A stretch of 64,000 nt of DNA from Hyphomonas sp. (GCA_013791775.1 VMTE01000044.1:186001-250000), one strand, 5' to 3'; shown: positions 41,641-51,666, counted from the first letter of the stretch. Numbers and translations: made by a program. Notes: generated by a model from the sequence alone, not told the origin.

Positions 41641-43853
41641 GGCATCGCCTTTTCATTGAAGTTAAGCCGCAGGGCATTCAGGCAGACTATCGTTGATGAG
41701 GCCGACATGGCAATCGCGGCTACCAGCGGCGTGGCGTGGCCCATCACCGCAATCGGAACTGCCACGAGGTTGTAAGCGGCCGCGAAACCGAAATTCTGCA
41801 GCATAGCCGACCGTGCGCCCCGGGCGGTACGCACCAGCATGGGCAGCGACGCGAGGCCCTTGGAATACACCGCGTCCGATGCCGACTGGCTGATGTCCAG
41901 CGCGCCGCCGGGAGCCGCCGACGCGTGAGATAAGGCGAGGGCGCCGGCGTCGTTGAGGCCGTCCCCGATCATCAGAACGCACCGGCCTTCGGATTCCAGT
42001 TGGCGGAGCCTGGCCACCTTCTCCTGCGGGGAGGCGGCGGCGGTCCAGTGATCCATGCCCAGCCTGCGGGCAGTTTCCTGTACCGCGCTGGCATGGTCGC
42101 CCGAGACGATCTCAAAACTCAGGCCGAGGCGGCGCAGGTGATCAAGGGCCTTGAGTGCATCCGGCTGGATGTCGTCTTCGAACCGGAACTCGATGGGTGC
42201 CTCGGTTCCGCGCGCAAAGAACAGTGAGGCGCCTGTGTGGCCGGTCGTCCTTGCGCCGGTCCACTCTGCTGAGCCGAGCCGGCAGGCGATGCCGTCCAAT
42301 TGGGCTTCGAGCCCCAGGCCAGGATGTTCCTTCACATCGGCCGCCACCGGGCCGGGACCGGCAACGGCCGTCAACGCCCGCGAAAGGGGATGCCGGCTTG
42401 CCCGGGCGAGACACGCCGCATCCGCGATGGTCGACTCCGCGAGGTCCGTAGAGGACAGGCGCGGCGTGCCGAGTGTCAGGGTGCCGGTCTTGTCGAAGAC
42501 AACATGGTCGCAGGCGGCGATGCGCTCGAGCGCGTCGCCGGATCTCAGGAATATGCCGCTGCGGAACAGGCGCCCGGCGGCCACAACCTGCACCACCGGC
42601 GCGGCCAGGGCGAGCGCGCAGGGGCAGGTGATGATGAGCGTGGAAACCGCGATGAGAATGGCTTCGCGCACGCCCGTGCCGGTCAGCCACCAGCCGAGGA
42701 AGGTCAGCAGCGCCGCCGAATGGACGAAGGGCACGTAGAGTGTGACGGCCCGATCCGCGATACGCCGATAGGTCGAGCGTTTCTGCTCGCCGGCTTCCAG
42801 CATTCGTCCGATATCGGACAATAGTGAATCTGCAGCGGCGGCAGTCGCGCGGCCAGTCAGCGGGTGGGAAAGGTTGATGGCGCCGGCCAACATGCTGGAG
42901 CCGGGCGCAGCGCAGCGCGGCAGGCTTTCGCCCGACACGAGGCTCTCATCGACCTCGGACACTCCTACTTCGATCACCATGTCGACCACAGCGCGCTCGC
43001 CCGGGGCCAGAAGGATCCGGTCGCCCGGACGCACATCTTCCGCCCGCGCGGGTTCCGGGTTTCCCCGGGCGTTGAGACGGGTGACCGTGCGGTTTGAAAG
43101 TGCAGCAAGGTCCCGGGCGGCCGAATAGGCGCGCCGGCGTACGCGCGCGTCCAGAAACCGTCCGATCAGGAGGAAGAACAGCAGCATGCAGGCTGCATCG
43201 AAATAGGCATGCTCGCCGCCGGAGATCGTTTCCGCCACGCTGACGCTGAAGGCGAGAATGAGGGCCAGCGATATCGGCACGTCCATGTTGGTGCGGCCGC
43301 GCTTCAGGACGTTCCAGGCCGAGCGGAAGAAGGGGCGGCCTGAATAGAGCAACGTCGGCAAGGCGATCAGGCCGGACAGGGCATGCAGGCCCTTGCGGGT
43401 GGCCTCGCCCATCTCGCCATGGCCGCCCCAAACGGAGACGGACAGCAGCATGATGTTGGCCGTCGCGAAGCCGGCGACACCCATCGCCAGCAGCAGGGAC
43501 CGCTCATCCTTGCGGTTTGCATCGTCGCCCGTGTTGGCATCCAGCGGCGCGACGCCGTAACCAAGCCCGCTCACGGCCTGGGAAATTCTGAGGGCCGCAA
43601 GATCGCCCGTCCAGCGCACATCCAGCTGGCCGTTGGAAAGATTGAGCCGGGCGGTTTCGACCCCGGGCAGCTTGTTCAGCGCGCCTTCAATCCTTGAAAT
43701 ACATCCGCCGCACTTGGCGCCCCGCACGGACAGCGACAGGCGGCTTTGACCCCCGACGCGGCGAACGAACGGAGTGGGGTCCGTTACGTCCGATCCGCTC
43801 GGCGGGGCCAGACCGCTGGGGCAACCCTCAGCGCTGAACGGCACTTCTGTCAT
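41637..43853 (-). CDS. ccoI: Copper-exporting P1B-type ATPase CcoI (FixI)
   Basis: The 738-aa inner-membrane copper pump supplies copper for the CuB site of cbb3 oxidase. An N-terminal heavy-metal-associated domain has Cys48-x-x-Cys51 (GAKCGGCISRIE). The membrane metal motif is CPC at 410-412, the phosphorylated Asp454 is in DKTGTLT, the TGES loop is SGES, and the hinge is GDGLNDAGAL. A Cys near the N-terminus (AEGCPSG) is also typical of FixI. The ATG at 43853 overlaps the ccoH stop by 4 bp; the open frame further upstream is not used. Confidence 0.94.
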   Translation of the reverse strand: MTEVPFSAEGCPSGLAPPSGSDVTDPTPFVRRVGGQSRLSLSVRGAKCGGCISRIEGALNKLPGVETARLNLSNGQLDVRWTGDLAALRISQAVSGLGYGVAPLDANTGDDANRKDERSLLLAMGVAGFATANIMLLSVSVWGGHGEMGEATRKGLHALSGLIALPTLLYSGRPFFRSAWNVLKRGRTNMDVPISLALILAFSVSVAETISGGEHAYFDAACMLLFFLLIGRFLDARVRRRAYSAARDLAALSNRTVTRLNARGNPEPARAEDVRPGDRILLAPGERAVVDMVIEVGVSEVDESLVSGESLPRCAAPGSSMLAGAINLSHPLTGRATAAAADSLLSDIGRMLEAGEQKRSTYRRIADRAVTLYVPFVHSAALLTFLGWWLTGTGVREAILIAVSTLIITCPCALALAAPVVQVVAAGRLFRSGIFLRSGDALERIAACDHVVFDKTGTLTLGTPRLSSTDLAESTIADAACLARASRHPLSRALTAVAGPGPVAADVKEHPGLGLEAQLDGIACRLGSAEWTGARTTGHTGASLFFARGTEAPIEFRFEDDIQPDALKALDHLRRLGLSFEIVSGDHASAVQETARRLGMDHWTAAASPQEKVARLRQLESEGRCVLMIGDGLNDAGALALSHASAAPGGALDISQSASDAVYSKGLASLPMLVRTARGARSAMLQNFGFAAAYNLVAVPIAVMGHATPLVAAIAMSASSTIVCLNALRLNFNEKAMP

Positions 43854-44371
43854 GGAATGTCGAGCTTCTTCTGAGCCTCGAACTCGAAACCGTCCTTGCC
43901 CGGATCGATGTCGGCCGTGAGACGCGCTGTCCATGTGCCCGCTTCAAGTCCGTCCAGTAGGGCGGTGAATTCGCCGCCGCCGACGGGTGTGAGTTCGACC
44001 ACGCGGTCCAGATGCCGGTCCGCCGGATGGCGGAGTGTTACCGAAACGGTTTCGGCGGCGAGGGGTGTGTCGGTGCGGGTCAGCAGCCGCACGCGGAGCG
44101 CAGAACCAGCCCCGGCGCCGGAAATACCAATCTGGGCCTGCCAGCCATGTTCCGACTGGACGGCCCGCCGGGCCAGCTCGTCGTTGTAGTCGATGCCGGC
44201 AAGATAGGATTTATCGACATCTTCACCCGGAAAGGTCGTGATGGCGGTCCACAGGAAGATGCCGTTCACGACGAACATGAAGCCGAAGAAGCCAACGAAC
44301 CACATCAGGGCATGCCATCCCTTCAGGCTGCCTTTGGGGGCGGGCGCGGCGGCTGGAACAAGGGCTGGCAT
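43850..44371 (-). CDS. ccoH: cbb3 oxidase assembly protein CcoH (FixH)
   Basis: The 173-aa protein has one membrane helix (LMWFVGFFGFMFVVNGIFLW) after a short Pro/Ala-rich N-terminus and a periplasmic FixH domain with YLAGIDYNDEL and the final DIDPGKDGFEFEAQKKL. FixH is required for cbb3 assembly and stability. It starts 2 bp after ccoG ends and overlaps ccoI by 4 bp. Confidence 0.92.
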   Translation of the reverse strand: MPALVPAAAPAPKGSLKGWHALMWFVGFFGFMFVVNGIFLWTAITTFPGEDVDKSYLAGIDYNDELARRAVQSEHGWQAQIGISGAGAGSALRVRLLTRTDTPLAAETVSVTLRHPADRHLDRVVELTPVGGGEFTALLDGLEAGTWTARLTADIDPGKDGFEFEAQKKLDIP

Positions 44372-44373
44372 GG

Positions 44374-45840
44374 TCAGCGGTCTCCCATCACAAACGGTGT
44401 ATTTTCGCTCGCCACTTCGCCGGATTTCAGGTCGGTGATCCGGACGGTCAGCGTGGTGCGGCGCTCGGTTTCGTTTTCGGGAAGCGTCACGAGCATTCGG
44501 TAACGCCCGACTCCGTGGGCTTCAGATTTGAGTTCCAGGGTGCCGTCTGCGGCGGCCGAGCCGACGCCGACGATTTCGAACTCGGCATCCTTCAGGCCTT
44601 CGAGCGACACGGCAACGGAGGTCTGTTCCGATGCCTTGTTGACGATCTTCAGCGTATAGCCATTGCGCACACGGCCATCCGAAAGACGGATATAGGGCGG
44701 CGAGCGGTCCTTGAGGACGTTGAACTCATAGTTGGATTTCGCCGTATAGCCCCAAAGAATGAGCCCGCTGATCAACGCAATCAGGATGGTGTAGAGAACG
44801 GTGCGTGTTCGGATGAGTTTGTAGACAACCTTGCCGCCGCTCGCGCGGGTGCTGACCGCCTTGTCGGTATCGTAGGCAATCAGGCCGGTGGGCCGTCCGA
44901 CTTTCCGCATGATGTCGTCACACGCATCAATGCACAGCGCGCAATGGATGCACTCAAGCTGCGAGCCGTCCCGGATGTCGATGCCCATGGGGCAGACCTG
45001 GACGCATTGATTGCAGTCGATGCAGTCCCCGCGCCCTTCCCAGGATTCGTCCTTGCGATGAGGGCCGCGCGGCTCGCCCCGGTCAAACCGGTAGGTGACG
45101 TTGAGGGCGTGCTCGTCGGTCAGGGCCCCCTGGATGCGCGGCCATGGGCAAAGGTAGGTGCAGACCTGCTCGCGCATCGTGCCGGCGAGCATGTAGGTCG
45201 TGAATGTCAGTACGCCGGCAAAGAAATAGGCCGTGAGCGGAGCTTCGCCCTTGAAGAAGGTGCGCGCGATCGTCGGCGCGTCGTGCCAGTAGAGAATGAA
45301 CGCGCCGCCGGTCACGAACGCGATCAGGAGCCAGACGGCATGCTTGCCGAGCTTGCGCCAGGCTTTGTTGAGGCTCCACGGCGCCTTGTCGAGACGCATG
45401 CGGGCGGCGCGGTCGCCTTCAAAGGCGCGCTCCACCCAGATGTAGAGGTCCGTCCAGACGGTCTGCGGGCAGGTGTATCCGCACCACACCCGGCCAAAGA
45501 GGGAGGTGACGAGAAACAGCGCCAGCGCGGCAAGAATGATCAATGCGCCGAGGAAATAGATCTCCTGCGGCCAGATCTCGAGGAAAAAGAAGTAGAACTT
45601 TTCACCTTCGAAGTCCGCCAAGACAGCCTGGTCCGGAATGCCCGATCCCCGCGGCCAGCGAATCCACGGAATCAGGTAATAGGCCGCCAGCGTCACGGCC
45701 ATGACGAGCCATTTCACGGTGCGGAACTTTCCGTGCGCCAGCTTGGGATAGATCTGATGGCGACGTTCATAAAGCGATGGCTGGCGCTCCGGTTTCGGAG
45801 CGCCGCCTTCGTTCGATGATATCAGCGTGACTTTCGTCAC
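44374..45840 (-). CDS. ccoG: cbb3 oxidase accessory iron-sulfur protein CcoG (FixG)
   Basis: The 488-aa polytopic protein has about five membrane helices, a membrane Cys pair in VWCGYTCPQTVW, two 4Fe-4S ferredoxin clusters (CIDCNQCVQVCP and CIHCALCIDACD) and a C-terminal periplasmic immunoglobulin-like domain. CcoG is a cupric reductase thought to supply Cu(I) to CcoI/CcoN. The start is a GTG at 45840 with AGGTG upstream and overlaps the ccoP stop. It continues straight into ccoH. Confidence 0.94.
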   Translation of the reverse strand: MTKVTLISSNEGGAPKPERQPSLYERRHQIYPKLAHGKFRTVKWLVMAVTLAAYYLIPWIRWPRGSGIPDQAVLADFEGEKFYFFFLEIWPQEIYFLGALIILAALALFLVTSLFGRVWCGYTCPQTVWTDLYIWVERAFEGDRAARMRLDKAPWSLNKAWRKLGKHAVWLLIAFVTGGAFILYWHDAPTIARTFFKGEAPLTAYFFAGVLTFTTYMLAGTMREQVCTYLCPWPRIQGALTDEHALNVTYRFDRGEPRGPHRKDESWEGRGDCIDCNQCVQVCPMGIDIRDGSQLECIHCALCIDACDDIMRKVGRPTGLIAYDTDKAVSTRASGGKVVYKLIRTRTVLYTILIALISGLILWGYTAKSNYEFNVLKDRSPPYIRLSDGRVRNGYTLKIVNKASEQTSVAVSLEGLKDAEFEIVGVGSAAADGTLELKSEAHGVGRYRMLVTLPENETERRTTLTVRITDLKSGEVASENTPFVMGDR

Positions 45841-46727
45841 TTTTCACCTCCGCCAAGGGAGTGAACATACACCGCCAGGGACTTGATCGTGGCGTCGTCG
45901 AGACGACCCTGCCAGGCGGGCATGTGCGCGTTCCGGGCATTGAAGATTGTCTGCTGGATGTCACGCGGCTCGCCGCCGAACAGCCAGTCACGATCTGTCA
46001 GGTTCGGTGCACCCAGAGCGCGGTTTCCCTTACCATCGGCGCCGTGGCACACGACGCATTGCTGCGCAAAGACCGGTGCAGCGCGGTTAACCGCATCCGC
46101 TGCGGCCTCACGTCCCGAGATATTCAGGACGTACTGGACCAGGTCGTCAATTTCCGACGTTGCCAGCAGACCATCCCGGCCGAAGGCGGGCATGGCGTTC
46201 AGGCGGGTTGCCGGATCTTCCATGTGGCGGATGCCGTGCCGGATGGTGGTTTCGATACCGGTAAGCGTGCCGTCCCAGAGCCAGACGTCGTCTGCCAGCA
46301 TCGGGTAACCCTTGGCGCCCCGGCCGCCTGCACCGTGGCAGGTTGCGCAGTTGTCGCCGAACGCGCTCTCACCCATGGCGAGGGCGAACTGCTGGAGATC
46401 CAGATCCGTTTCGATCTGGCTCAAGGAGGCACCGAGCAACTTGGCCGAAGCGGCATTGCGCTCGGTGTGGAGCTTTGCGATGTCCTGGGCCACCAGCGCA
46501 CGGTCCGAATGGCCTCTCAGTCCCAGCGTGTTGGTGTAGCCCATTCCGGGCAGGGCCGGGATGGCGGGCATGAAGATCATGTAGATCACGGCCCACACGA
46601 TCGTGCTGTAGAGTATGAACAGCCACCAGCGCGGCAGGGGCGTGTTCAGTTCCTTGATTCCATCCCAGCTATGGCCGGTGGTTTCGACGCCAGAGACTTC
46701 ATCGATGTCCGGTTTATGGTCAGTCAT
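45837..46727 (-). CDS. ccoP: cbb3 cytochrome oxidase diheme subunit CcoP (FixP)
   Basis: The 296-aa subunit III has an N-terminal cytoplasmic stretch, a membrane helix at about residues 35-55 (WWLFILYSTIVWAVIYMIF) and two cytochrome c domains with heme motifs CATCH at 127-131 and CVVCH at 224-228, each with a later Met ligand (LNAMPAFG and AHMPAWQG). It passes electrons to CcoO and CcoN. The ATG at 46727 lies within the end of ccoQ (8-bp overlap). Confidence 0.96.
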   Translation of the reverse strand: MTDHKPDIDEVSGVETTGHSWDGIKELNTPLPRWWLFILYSTIVWAVIYMIFMPAIPALPGMGYTNTLGLRGHSDRALVAQDIAKLHTERNAASAKLLGASLSQIETDLDLQQFALAMGESAFGDNCATCHGAGGRGAKGYPMLADDVWLWDGTLTGIETTIRHGIRHMEDPATRLNAMPAFGRDGLLATSEIDDLVQYVLNISGREAAADAVNRAAPVFAQQCVVCHGADGKGNRALGAPNLTDRDWLFGGEPRDIQQTIFNARNAHMPAWQGRLDDATIKSLAVYVHSLGGGEK

Positions 46728-46881
46728 CGGACGGTGCCTTCTCAATAAGGGGTTGGTGGGCGGCTTCCCGGAACGTATCCCGGTTGCCGGGCCAGAGTGC
46801 ATAGGCAACTGCGACCAGGAACATCAGGACAAAGAACCCAAGGCCCCAGGTCTGTGCAAAGCTAGCGAGCATCTCGTACAT
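46720..46881 (-). CDS. ccoQ: cbb3 oxidase small subunit CcoQ (FixQ)
   Basis: This 53-aa gene was found by translating the gap between ccoO and ccoP. The product starts MYEMLASFAQTWGLGFFVLM and has a single membrane helix ending in AVAYALWPGN, then a short charged tail. This is the FixQ pattern (a helix closed by Ala-Leu-x-Pro). CcoQ stabilises CcoP in the complex. AGGGAGA lies before the ATG, and the end overlaps the ccoP start by 8 bp, giving the usual N-O-Q-P order. Confidence 0.92.
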   Translation of the reverse strand: MYEMLASFAQTWGLGFFVLMFLVAVAYALWPGNRDTFREAAHQPLIEKAPSDD

Positions 46882-46891
46882 GGCTGTCTCC

Positions 46892-47659
46892 CTAGCGCCG
46901 GTTGTTCAGGTCATCGGCTTCATAGGTCGAGAAATCGACCAGTGTGCCGGTCATCTGAAGATAGGCAATGAGCGCATCCATTTCGGTGATCGTCGCCGGG
47001 TTGCGGTCAAAGTCGGATATCTTCACCGTGCCTTTGCGTCCCGAAGCCGCTTCGTAGCGGGCAACGAGGGCGTCTTCGGTGTCGTAGTCGGCACCAGGAG
47101 AGGCCTGGGCGATAAGATCGGCCTTTGCATTGGCGATCATGTCGTCCGTGTAAGGCACACCGGCAAGACGAAGCGTCTTGAGATGGTCTTCGATCCCGTC
47201 GAGACGAAGTTTCTTCGTCAGCAGGAAGGCGTAGGGCGGCATCACCGACTCCGGCACGACCGATTTCGGTTCGGTCAGGTGGTCCAGGTGCCATTCGTCG
47301 GAGTATTTTCCGCCCACACGGGCCAGATCCGGACCCGTCCGTTTGGAACCCCATTGGAACGGGTGGTCATACATGCTTTCGGCCGCCAGCGAGTAGTGGC
47401 CGTAGCGTTCAACTTCGTCCCGAAGGGGGCGCACCATCTGCGAGTGGCAGACATAGCAGCCCTCGCGGATGTAGATGTTGCGCCCCTTGAGTTCGAGAGG
47501 CGTGTAAGGGCGCATGCCCTGCACCTTCTCGATCGTGTTATCGAGATAGAAGAGCGGTGCGATTTCAACCAAGCCGCCGATCGCCACAACGATCAGGATG
47601 CCGACGGTGAGGAGCAGCGAGTGACGCTCGAGCGTCTCGTGCCGTTTCATGAAAGCCAT
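46892..47659 (-). CDS. ccoO: cbb3 cytochrome oxidase monoheme subunit CcoO (FixO)
   Basis: The 255-aa subunit II has an N-terminal membrane helix ([19 protein letters not shown]) and one cytochrome c domain with CYVCH at residues 68-72, followed by [15 protein letters not shown] and the Met-containing [11 protein letters not shown]. All are diagnostic of CcoO. It begins 11 bp after ccoN ends. Confidence 0.96.
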   Translation of the reverse strand: MAFMKRHETLERHSLLLTVGILIVVAIGGLVEIAPLFYLDNTIEKVQGMRPYTPLELKGRNIYIREGCYVCHSQMVRPLRDEVERYGHYSLAAESMYDHPFQWGSKRTGPDLARVGGKYSDEWHLDHLTEPKSVVPESVMPPYAFLLTKKLRLDGIEDHLKTLRLAGVPYTDDMIANAKADLIAQASPGADYDTEDALVARYEAASGRKGTVKISDFDRNPATITEMDALIAYLQMTGTLVDFSTYEADDLNNRR

Positions 47660-47670
47660 GTCAGTGCTCC

Positions 47671-49347
47671 TTATTCAGCAGGCTGAAGGGCGGGGTTGTG
47701 AGCGATAGGCGTAGTCTCCACATCGCCGCGTGCTTCGCCGTGACCCAGCGCAGTGCGCACCAGGTTGTAGGCCATCAGCAAGGCGCCGAGGAGGAACAGG
47801 GTGCCGCCTCCGGCCCGGACGGCGTACATGATGTGCTTGGCCTTGACCGTCTCGATGAAGGCGTACTCAAGGAAACCAAACTCATTGTAGGCACGCCACA
47901 TGAAGCCTTCCATGATCCCGGCGACGTACATCGCCACGATGTAGAAGAGGATCCCGAGCGTCGCGAGCCAGAAGTGCCACTCCACAAGGGCCTTCGAATA
48001 CAGGGCTGGACGTTTCCAGAGCCACGGCACGAGGCAGTAGATTGCGCCGAAGCTGATGAAACCAACCCATCCCATCGAACCCGAGTGGACGTGGGCGATG
48101 CCCCATTCCGTGTAGTGGGAGAGAGAGTTGACGGCGCGAACGCTCATCAACGGTCCTTCGAAGGTCGACATGCCGTAGAAGGCGAGGGCGACGATCATCA
48201 TCCGCACGACCGGGTCGGTGCGCAGCTTGTCCCAGGCACCCGACAGGGTCATGACGCCGTTGATCATGCCGCCCCAGCTGGGCATCCAGAGCATCACCGA
48301 GAACACCATGCCGAGCGTCTGCGCCCATTGCGGAAGCGCGGTATAGTGAAGGTGGTGCGGACCGGCCCAGATGTAGATGAAGATCAGCGACCAGAAGTGC
48401 ACGATCGACAGCCGGTAGGAGTAAACCGGACGGTTCACCCGTTTCGGAATGAAGTAGTACATGATGGCGAGGAAGCCGGTGGTGAGAAAGAAGCCCACGG
48501 CGTTGTGGCCGTACCACCATTGGGTCAACGCGTCCTGCACCCCTGCGAACAGCTGGTAGCTCTTGGAGCCGGTCAGCGAGACAGGAATTGCGAGGTTGTT
48601 GACGATGTGCAGCATCGCGATCGTGACGATGAAGGACAGGTAGAACCAGTTGGCCACATAGATGTGGGGTTCCTTGCGCTTCCAGAGGGTTCCGAGGAAC
48701 ACCAGCAGGTAAGCCACCCAGACAATCGTGAGCCAGAGGTCGGCATACCATTCAGGCTCGGCATATTCCTTCGACTGGGTCACGCCCAGAAGATAGCCGG
48801 TGCCTGCGATGCAGATGAACAGGTTGTAGCCCCAGAACACGAACCAGGGCCACAGGCCGCCCGCCAGCCGTGTGCGGCAGGTGCGTTGGACGACGTAGAA
48901 GCTGGTTGCAATCAGGACGTTGCCGCCGAAAGCGAAGATCACCGCAGACGTATGCAGCGGACGCAGTCGGCCGAAGTTCGTCCACCCGAAGTCGGGGAAG
49001 TAGAACAGGTTCGGGAACGTGAGCTGAAGCGCAATGATCAGGCCGACGAGGAAGCCCGCGATGCCCCAGAACATGGCCGCGACGACACCGAACTTGACGA
49101 TCGTGTCCTCGTAGAATGCCGGATCAAACGGATTGCGTTTCTGCAGTGTCCCGGCCCACAGGCCGGTGACGAGTAGACCGGTCACAGCCAGGAAAAAGAA
49201 TATCCAGGCATGTGCGGCCATCATTGGGTCAGCCGCATTAGCGGCTATCATGAGGACACCAAAGGCCACCGCGCCTACAAGGAGGCTAACGGTGCCGATG
49301 CTGAAACCCCAGCCCGGTCGTTCGTTGAGAGTAGTGTTTGCGCTCAT
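47671..49347 (-). CDS. ccoN: cbb3 cytochrome oxidase catalytic subunit CcoN (FixN)
   Basis: The 558-aa heme-copper oxidase subunit I of the high-affinity, proton-pumping C family has about 14 membrane helices. Visible landmarks include the low-spin heme His in [16 protein letters not shown], the CuB/heme b3 region [35 protein letters not shown] with CuB His residues, and the late [16 protein letters not shown] with heme His ligands. The N-terminal 25 residues are a short extension. It is the first gene of the eight-gene operon, divergent from the fixLJ side. Confidence 0.96.
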   Translation of the reverse strand: MSANTTLNERPGWGFSIGTVSLLVGAVAFGVLMIAANAADPMMAAHAWIFFFLAVTGLLVTGLWAGTLQKRNPFDPAFYEDTIVKFGVVAAMFWGIAGFLVGLIIALQLTFPNLFYFPDFGWTNFGRLRPLHTSAVIFAFGGNVLIATSFYVVQRTCRTRLAGGLWPWFVFWGYNLFICIAGTGYLLGVTQSKEYAEPEWYADLWLTIVWVAYLLVFLGTLWKRKEPHIYVANWFYLSFIVTIAMLHIVNNLAIPVSLTGSKSYQLFAGVQDALTQWWYGHNAVGFFLTTGFLAIMYYFIPKRVNRPVYSYRLSIVHFWSLIFIYIWAGPHHLHYTALPQWAQTLGMVFSVMLWMPSWGGMINGVMTLSGAWDKLRTDPVVRMMIVALAFYGMSTFEGPLMSVRAVNSLSHYTEWGIAHVHSGSMGWVGFISFGAIYCLVPWLWKRPALYSKALVEWHFWLATLGILFYIVAMYVAGIMEGFMWRAYNEFGFLEYAFIETVKAKHIMYAVRAGGGTLFLLGALLMAYNLVRTALGHGEARGDVETTPIAHNPALQPAE

Positions 49348-49411
49348 GGATCAGCCCTTCGCGAGTCGTGTTGCGACACTAACGGCTAATTGCCGAAGGG
49401 ACCATGCTGCA

Positions 49412-49477
49412 AGTATAAGGTGATGTACCTATGGGCTCGCCTGTCGCACCCGGACTACCACCATTGGGCAACTTCAA
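49412..49477 (-). promoter_or_regulatory. Candidate ccoN promoter region with a degenerate FNR/FixK-like box
   Basis: On the minus strand a good -10, TATACT, lies at 49412-49417 without a matching -35. A 14-bp sequence with the outer TTG...CAA of an FNR/FixK box, but not the inner bases, lies at 49464-49477, roughly 65 bp upstream of the expected start point. A promoter that needs an activator fits the missing -35; the box itself is weak. Confidence 0.3.
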
Positions 49478-49489
49478 GGGAGTTCAGCA

Positions 49490-49777
49490 ATGTTGAAGTG
49501 GATGTTTTCGGGCGGCGCGCTGCTGGTCGTCGGTGCCATCAAGTTTGCGCTTTATCTCGGTCGGACCCCGACCTTGGAAGATTATCTCGCCTTCCGGTGT
49601 GGGGCTTCGACGAACGCGGCTTCGGGCGCATTGCATCTGGACGGCTTGTTGCCGTTCGCCCATTGCTGGGGATGCTACGCGATGGCGGCCGGCGCGGCGA
49701 TACTCCTCGTTGGCGCGGTTCAGGCGATCCGCCAGGCCGCAACCGGTGAGCGACTGGGTGCTGGCTTGCAGGGCTGA
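49490..49777 (+). CDS. Small hypothetical membrane protein, 95 aa
   Basis: Not recognised. It has two predicted membrane helices (FSGGALLVVGAIKFALYL and CYAMAAGAAILLVGAVQAI) joined by a loop with Cys37, Leu-rich ALHLDGLLPFAHCWGCYA and therefore a His-Cys-x-x-Cys group near the second helix. The Cys-x-x-Cys could bind metal or form a disulfide. AAGGGAG precedes the ATG. It lies between the cbb3 operon (divergent) and fixL (44 bp downstream, same strand), so it may belong to the oxygen-response module. Function unknown. Confidence 0.7.
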   Translation: MLKWMFSGGALLVVGAIKFALYLGRTPTLEDYLAFRCGASTNAASGALHLDGLLPFAHCWGCYAMAAGAAILLVGAVQAIRQAATGERLGAGLQG

Positions 49778-49821
49778 GCCCGCGCGGGCACTTGCGGGTG
49801 TCGTGTGAAGGATCGCGCGAA

Positions 49822-50967
49822 ATGGACAAGACACCCTTTGAAACACTCGATGCGCCGGCGTTGCAGCTGCACTTCGAGTCGATTCTCGATTCCGTCCCTG
49901 ATGCGATGGTGGTGACCGACGAAGCGGGAATCATCCTCGCATTCAGCCGGGCTGCCGAGAAACTCTTCGGTTATCTGGCGGCGGACATGACCGGGCAGCC
50001 GGTGGCCCGGTTGATGTCCGGCCGCGACCGCGCCAACCATGACAGCTATATCGGCGCCTACCTTCGCACGGGCGAACGCCAGATCATCGGCAGGGGCCGG
50101 GTCGTGTTGGCGGCCCGCGCCGACGGCACGGTGTTTCCGATCGATCTGAAGGTCGGTGAGGCCCGTATCGGTGAGCGATACCTCTTCACTGCGTTCATGC
50201 GGGACCTCACCGAGCAGCAAAGTGCCGAACTCCGCATGCAGGAGATGCAGGCCGAACTGGTCCACTTTTCACGCCTCAGCGCCGTCGGGACCATGGCGTC
50301 TGCCCTGGCTCACGAGCTCAACCAGCCTCTGACGGCCGTTGCAAACTATCTTGAGGCCAGCCGCGACCTGATTGATTCGCCGGACCCGGACGTGAAGGAA
50401 ATCCTGCGAGAAGCCCTGTCAGAAGCAGCCGTTCAGGCCGTCCGGGCCGGCGACATCGTCCGGAAACTGCGCTCGTATGTGTCTCGCGGCGAAGTGGATG
50501 CGCATGCTGTGCCGCTTGCGCCCCTGCTGGCAGACGCAATTGCCCTGTCGAAGATTTCCCGCGACCGCGCCGATATCCCGGTCAAGGTCGAGATGGCAAA
50601 GGGCGTGGACCGCGTCCTCGCCGATGCGATTCAGATCCAGCAGGTCGTCATCAATCTCATCCGCAATGCCATGGATGCGCTGGCTGACCGGCAGGACGGG
50701 GCCATCGTACTGAGAGCTTTTCAGGCAGACGAGCCGGGATTCGTCACGATTGAGGTCTGCGACAATGGGCCCGGTCTCCCCGCAGAGATGCAGCAAATCC
50801 TGTTCAAGCCGTTTGCCACCACCAAATCGCATGGAATGGGTCTCGGATTGTCGATCTGCCAGACGATTGTGGAAGCCCATGGCGGCACCATCCGCGCCAT
50901 GCCCCGTCCAACCGGGGGTTCGTGTTTCCGGTTCACACTCCGTCAGGAATTGGCTAGAGCGGTGTGA
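49822..50967 (+). CDS. fixL: Oxygen-sensing histidine kinase FixL
   Basis: The 381-aa cytoplasmic kinase has one PAS domain (about residues 15-135) with the heme-binding pattern of FixL: His73 in NHDSYIGAYLRTGERQIIG aligns with the Bradyrhizobium heme ligand His200, and Arg93, exactly 20 residues later, with the distal Arg220. The kinase part has the phospho-acceptor His164 in ALAHELNQPLTAVANYL and ATP-binding N, G1 and G2 boxes (NLIRNAMDAL, CDNGPGLP, GMGLGLSIC). There is no membrane segment. It should sense oxygen and pass phosphate to FixJ; the two genes overlap. Confidence 0.92.
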   Translation: MDKTPFETLDAPALQLHFESILDSVPDAMVVTDEAGIILAFSRAAEKLFGYLAADMTGQPVARLMSGRDRANHDSYIGAYLRTGERQIIGRGRVVLAARADGTVFPIDLKVGEARIGERYLFTAFMRDLTEQQSAELRMQEMQAELVHFSRLSAVGTMASALAHELNQPLTAVANYLEASRDLIDSPDPDVKEILREALSEAAVQAVRAGDIVRKLRSYVSRGEVDAHAVPLAPLLADAIALSKISRDRADIPVKVEMAKGVDRVLADAIQIQQVVINLIRNAMDALADRQDGAIVLRAFQADEPGFVTIEVCDNGPGLPAEMQQILFKPFATTKSHGMGLGLSICQTIVEAHGGTIRAMPRPTGGSCFRFTLRQELARAV

Positions 50968-51593
50968 TGAACGACACGCGACTGGTCCACCTTGTTGATG
51001 ACGACGAAGCGATTCGGCATTCGGCGAGCTTCATGCTTCGCCATGCCGGTTTTCGCGTGAAAACCTATATCGACGGAGTGGCGTTCCTCGAAACCGTGGC
51101 CGACGCCGAGCGGGGCTGCATCCTGCTGGATGTCCAGATGCCCGGCATGGACGGCCTTGAGGTGCAGGAAGCGCTCAATGAAAGGGGCGTCGCGATGCCG
51201 GTCATCGTCCTGACCGGACACGGCGACGTCGCCGTAGCGGTGCGCGCCATGAAGGCCGGCGCGACCGATTTCGTCGAAAAACCCTATGCCAAGCAAACGC
51301 TTGTCGAAGCCCTGACCCGCGCTTTCGAGCGGATGGAGGCGCGGCGCCAGGAAGACGTGCTGTCAGAAGAGGCGCGCGGCCTGATCGAACGCCTGACCGC
51401 CCGGGAGCGCGATGTGCTGATTGGTCTGGTCGAAGGCCACACCAACAAGGTGATCGCCGAGATGCTGGATATCTCGCCGCGGACCGTCGAAATCCACCGG
51501 GCGAACCTGATGGAAAAAATGGACGCCGCCAACTTGTCCACCGTGCTTCGGATCGCTTTCGCCGCCGGCTTCGGACGATCTGCACAAGCCTAG
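50967..51593 (+). CDS. fixJ: Response regulator FixJ
   Basis: The 208-aa regulator has an N-terminal receiver domain with acidic pocket VDDDEA, phospho-acceptor Asp55 (CILLDVQMPGMDG) and Lys in VEKPYAK, and a C-terminal LuxR-type helix-turn-helix (LTARERDVLIGLVEGHTNKV then ISPRTVEIHRANLMEKM). The ATG at 50967 overlaps the fixL stop by one base (TGATG); a GTG at 50964 is possible. Its usual target is fixK, but no fixK gene lies in the window, so control of the adjacent cbb3 operon may be direct or through a distant fixK. Confidence 0.93.
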   Translation: MNDTRLVHLVDDDEAIRHSASFMLRHAGFRVKTYIDGVAFLETVADAERGCILLDVQMPGMDGLEVQEALNERGVAMPVIVLTGHGDVAVAVRAMKAGATDFVEKPYAKQTLVEALTRAFERMEARRQEDVLSEEARGLIERLTARERDVLIGLVEGHTNKVIAEMLDISPRTVEIHRANLMEKMDAANLSTVLRIAFAAGFGRSAQA

Positions 51594-51612
51594 GAAATGT
51601 ACTTAAAGATCA

Positions 51613-51628
51613 GACGATCCAAATCGTC
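51613..51628. terminator. Short hairpin between fixJ and the receiver gene
   Basis: GACGAT at 51613-51618 and ATCGTC at 51623-51628 form a 6-bp perfect stem with a CCAA loop, 20 bp after the fixJ stop and 39 bp before the receiver gene. It may be a weak terminator or an operator dyad. Confidence 0.3.
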
Positions 51629-51666
51629 CTAGTGTGTCGCCTCGATTGTGAGTCCGGCGCATTCAA

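Noticed and set aside
49464-49477. Clear FNR/FixK box for ccoN
   Set aside because: Only the outer TTG and CAA fit; the inner bases do not match TTGAT-N4-ATCAA, and the distance to the -10 is not a standard one. Kept only as a low-confidence part of the promoter region.
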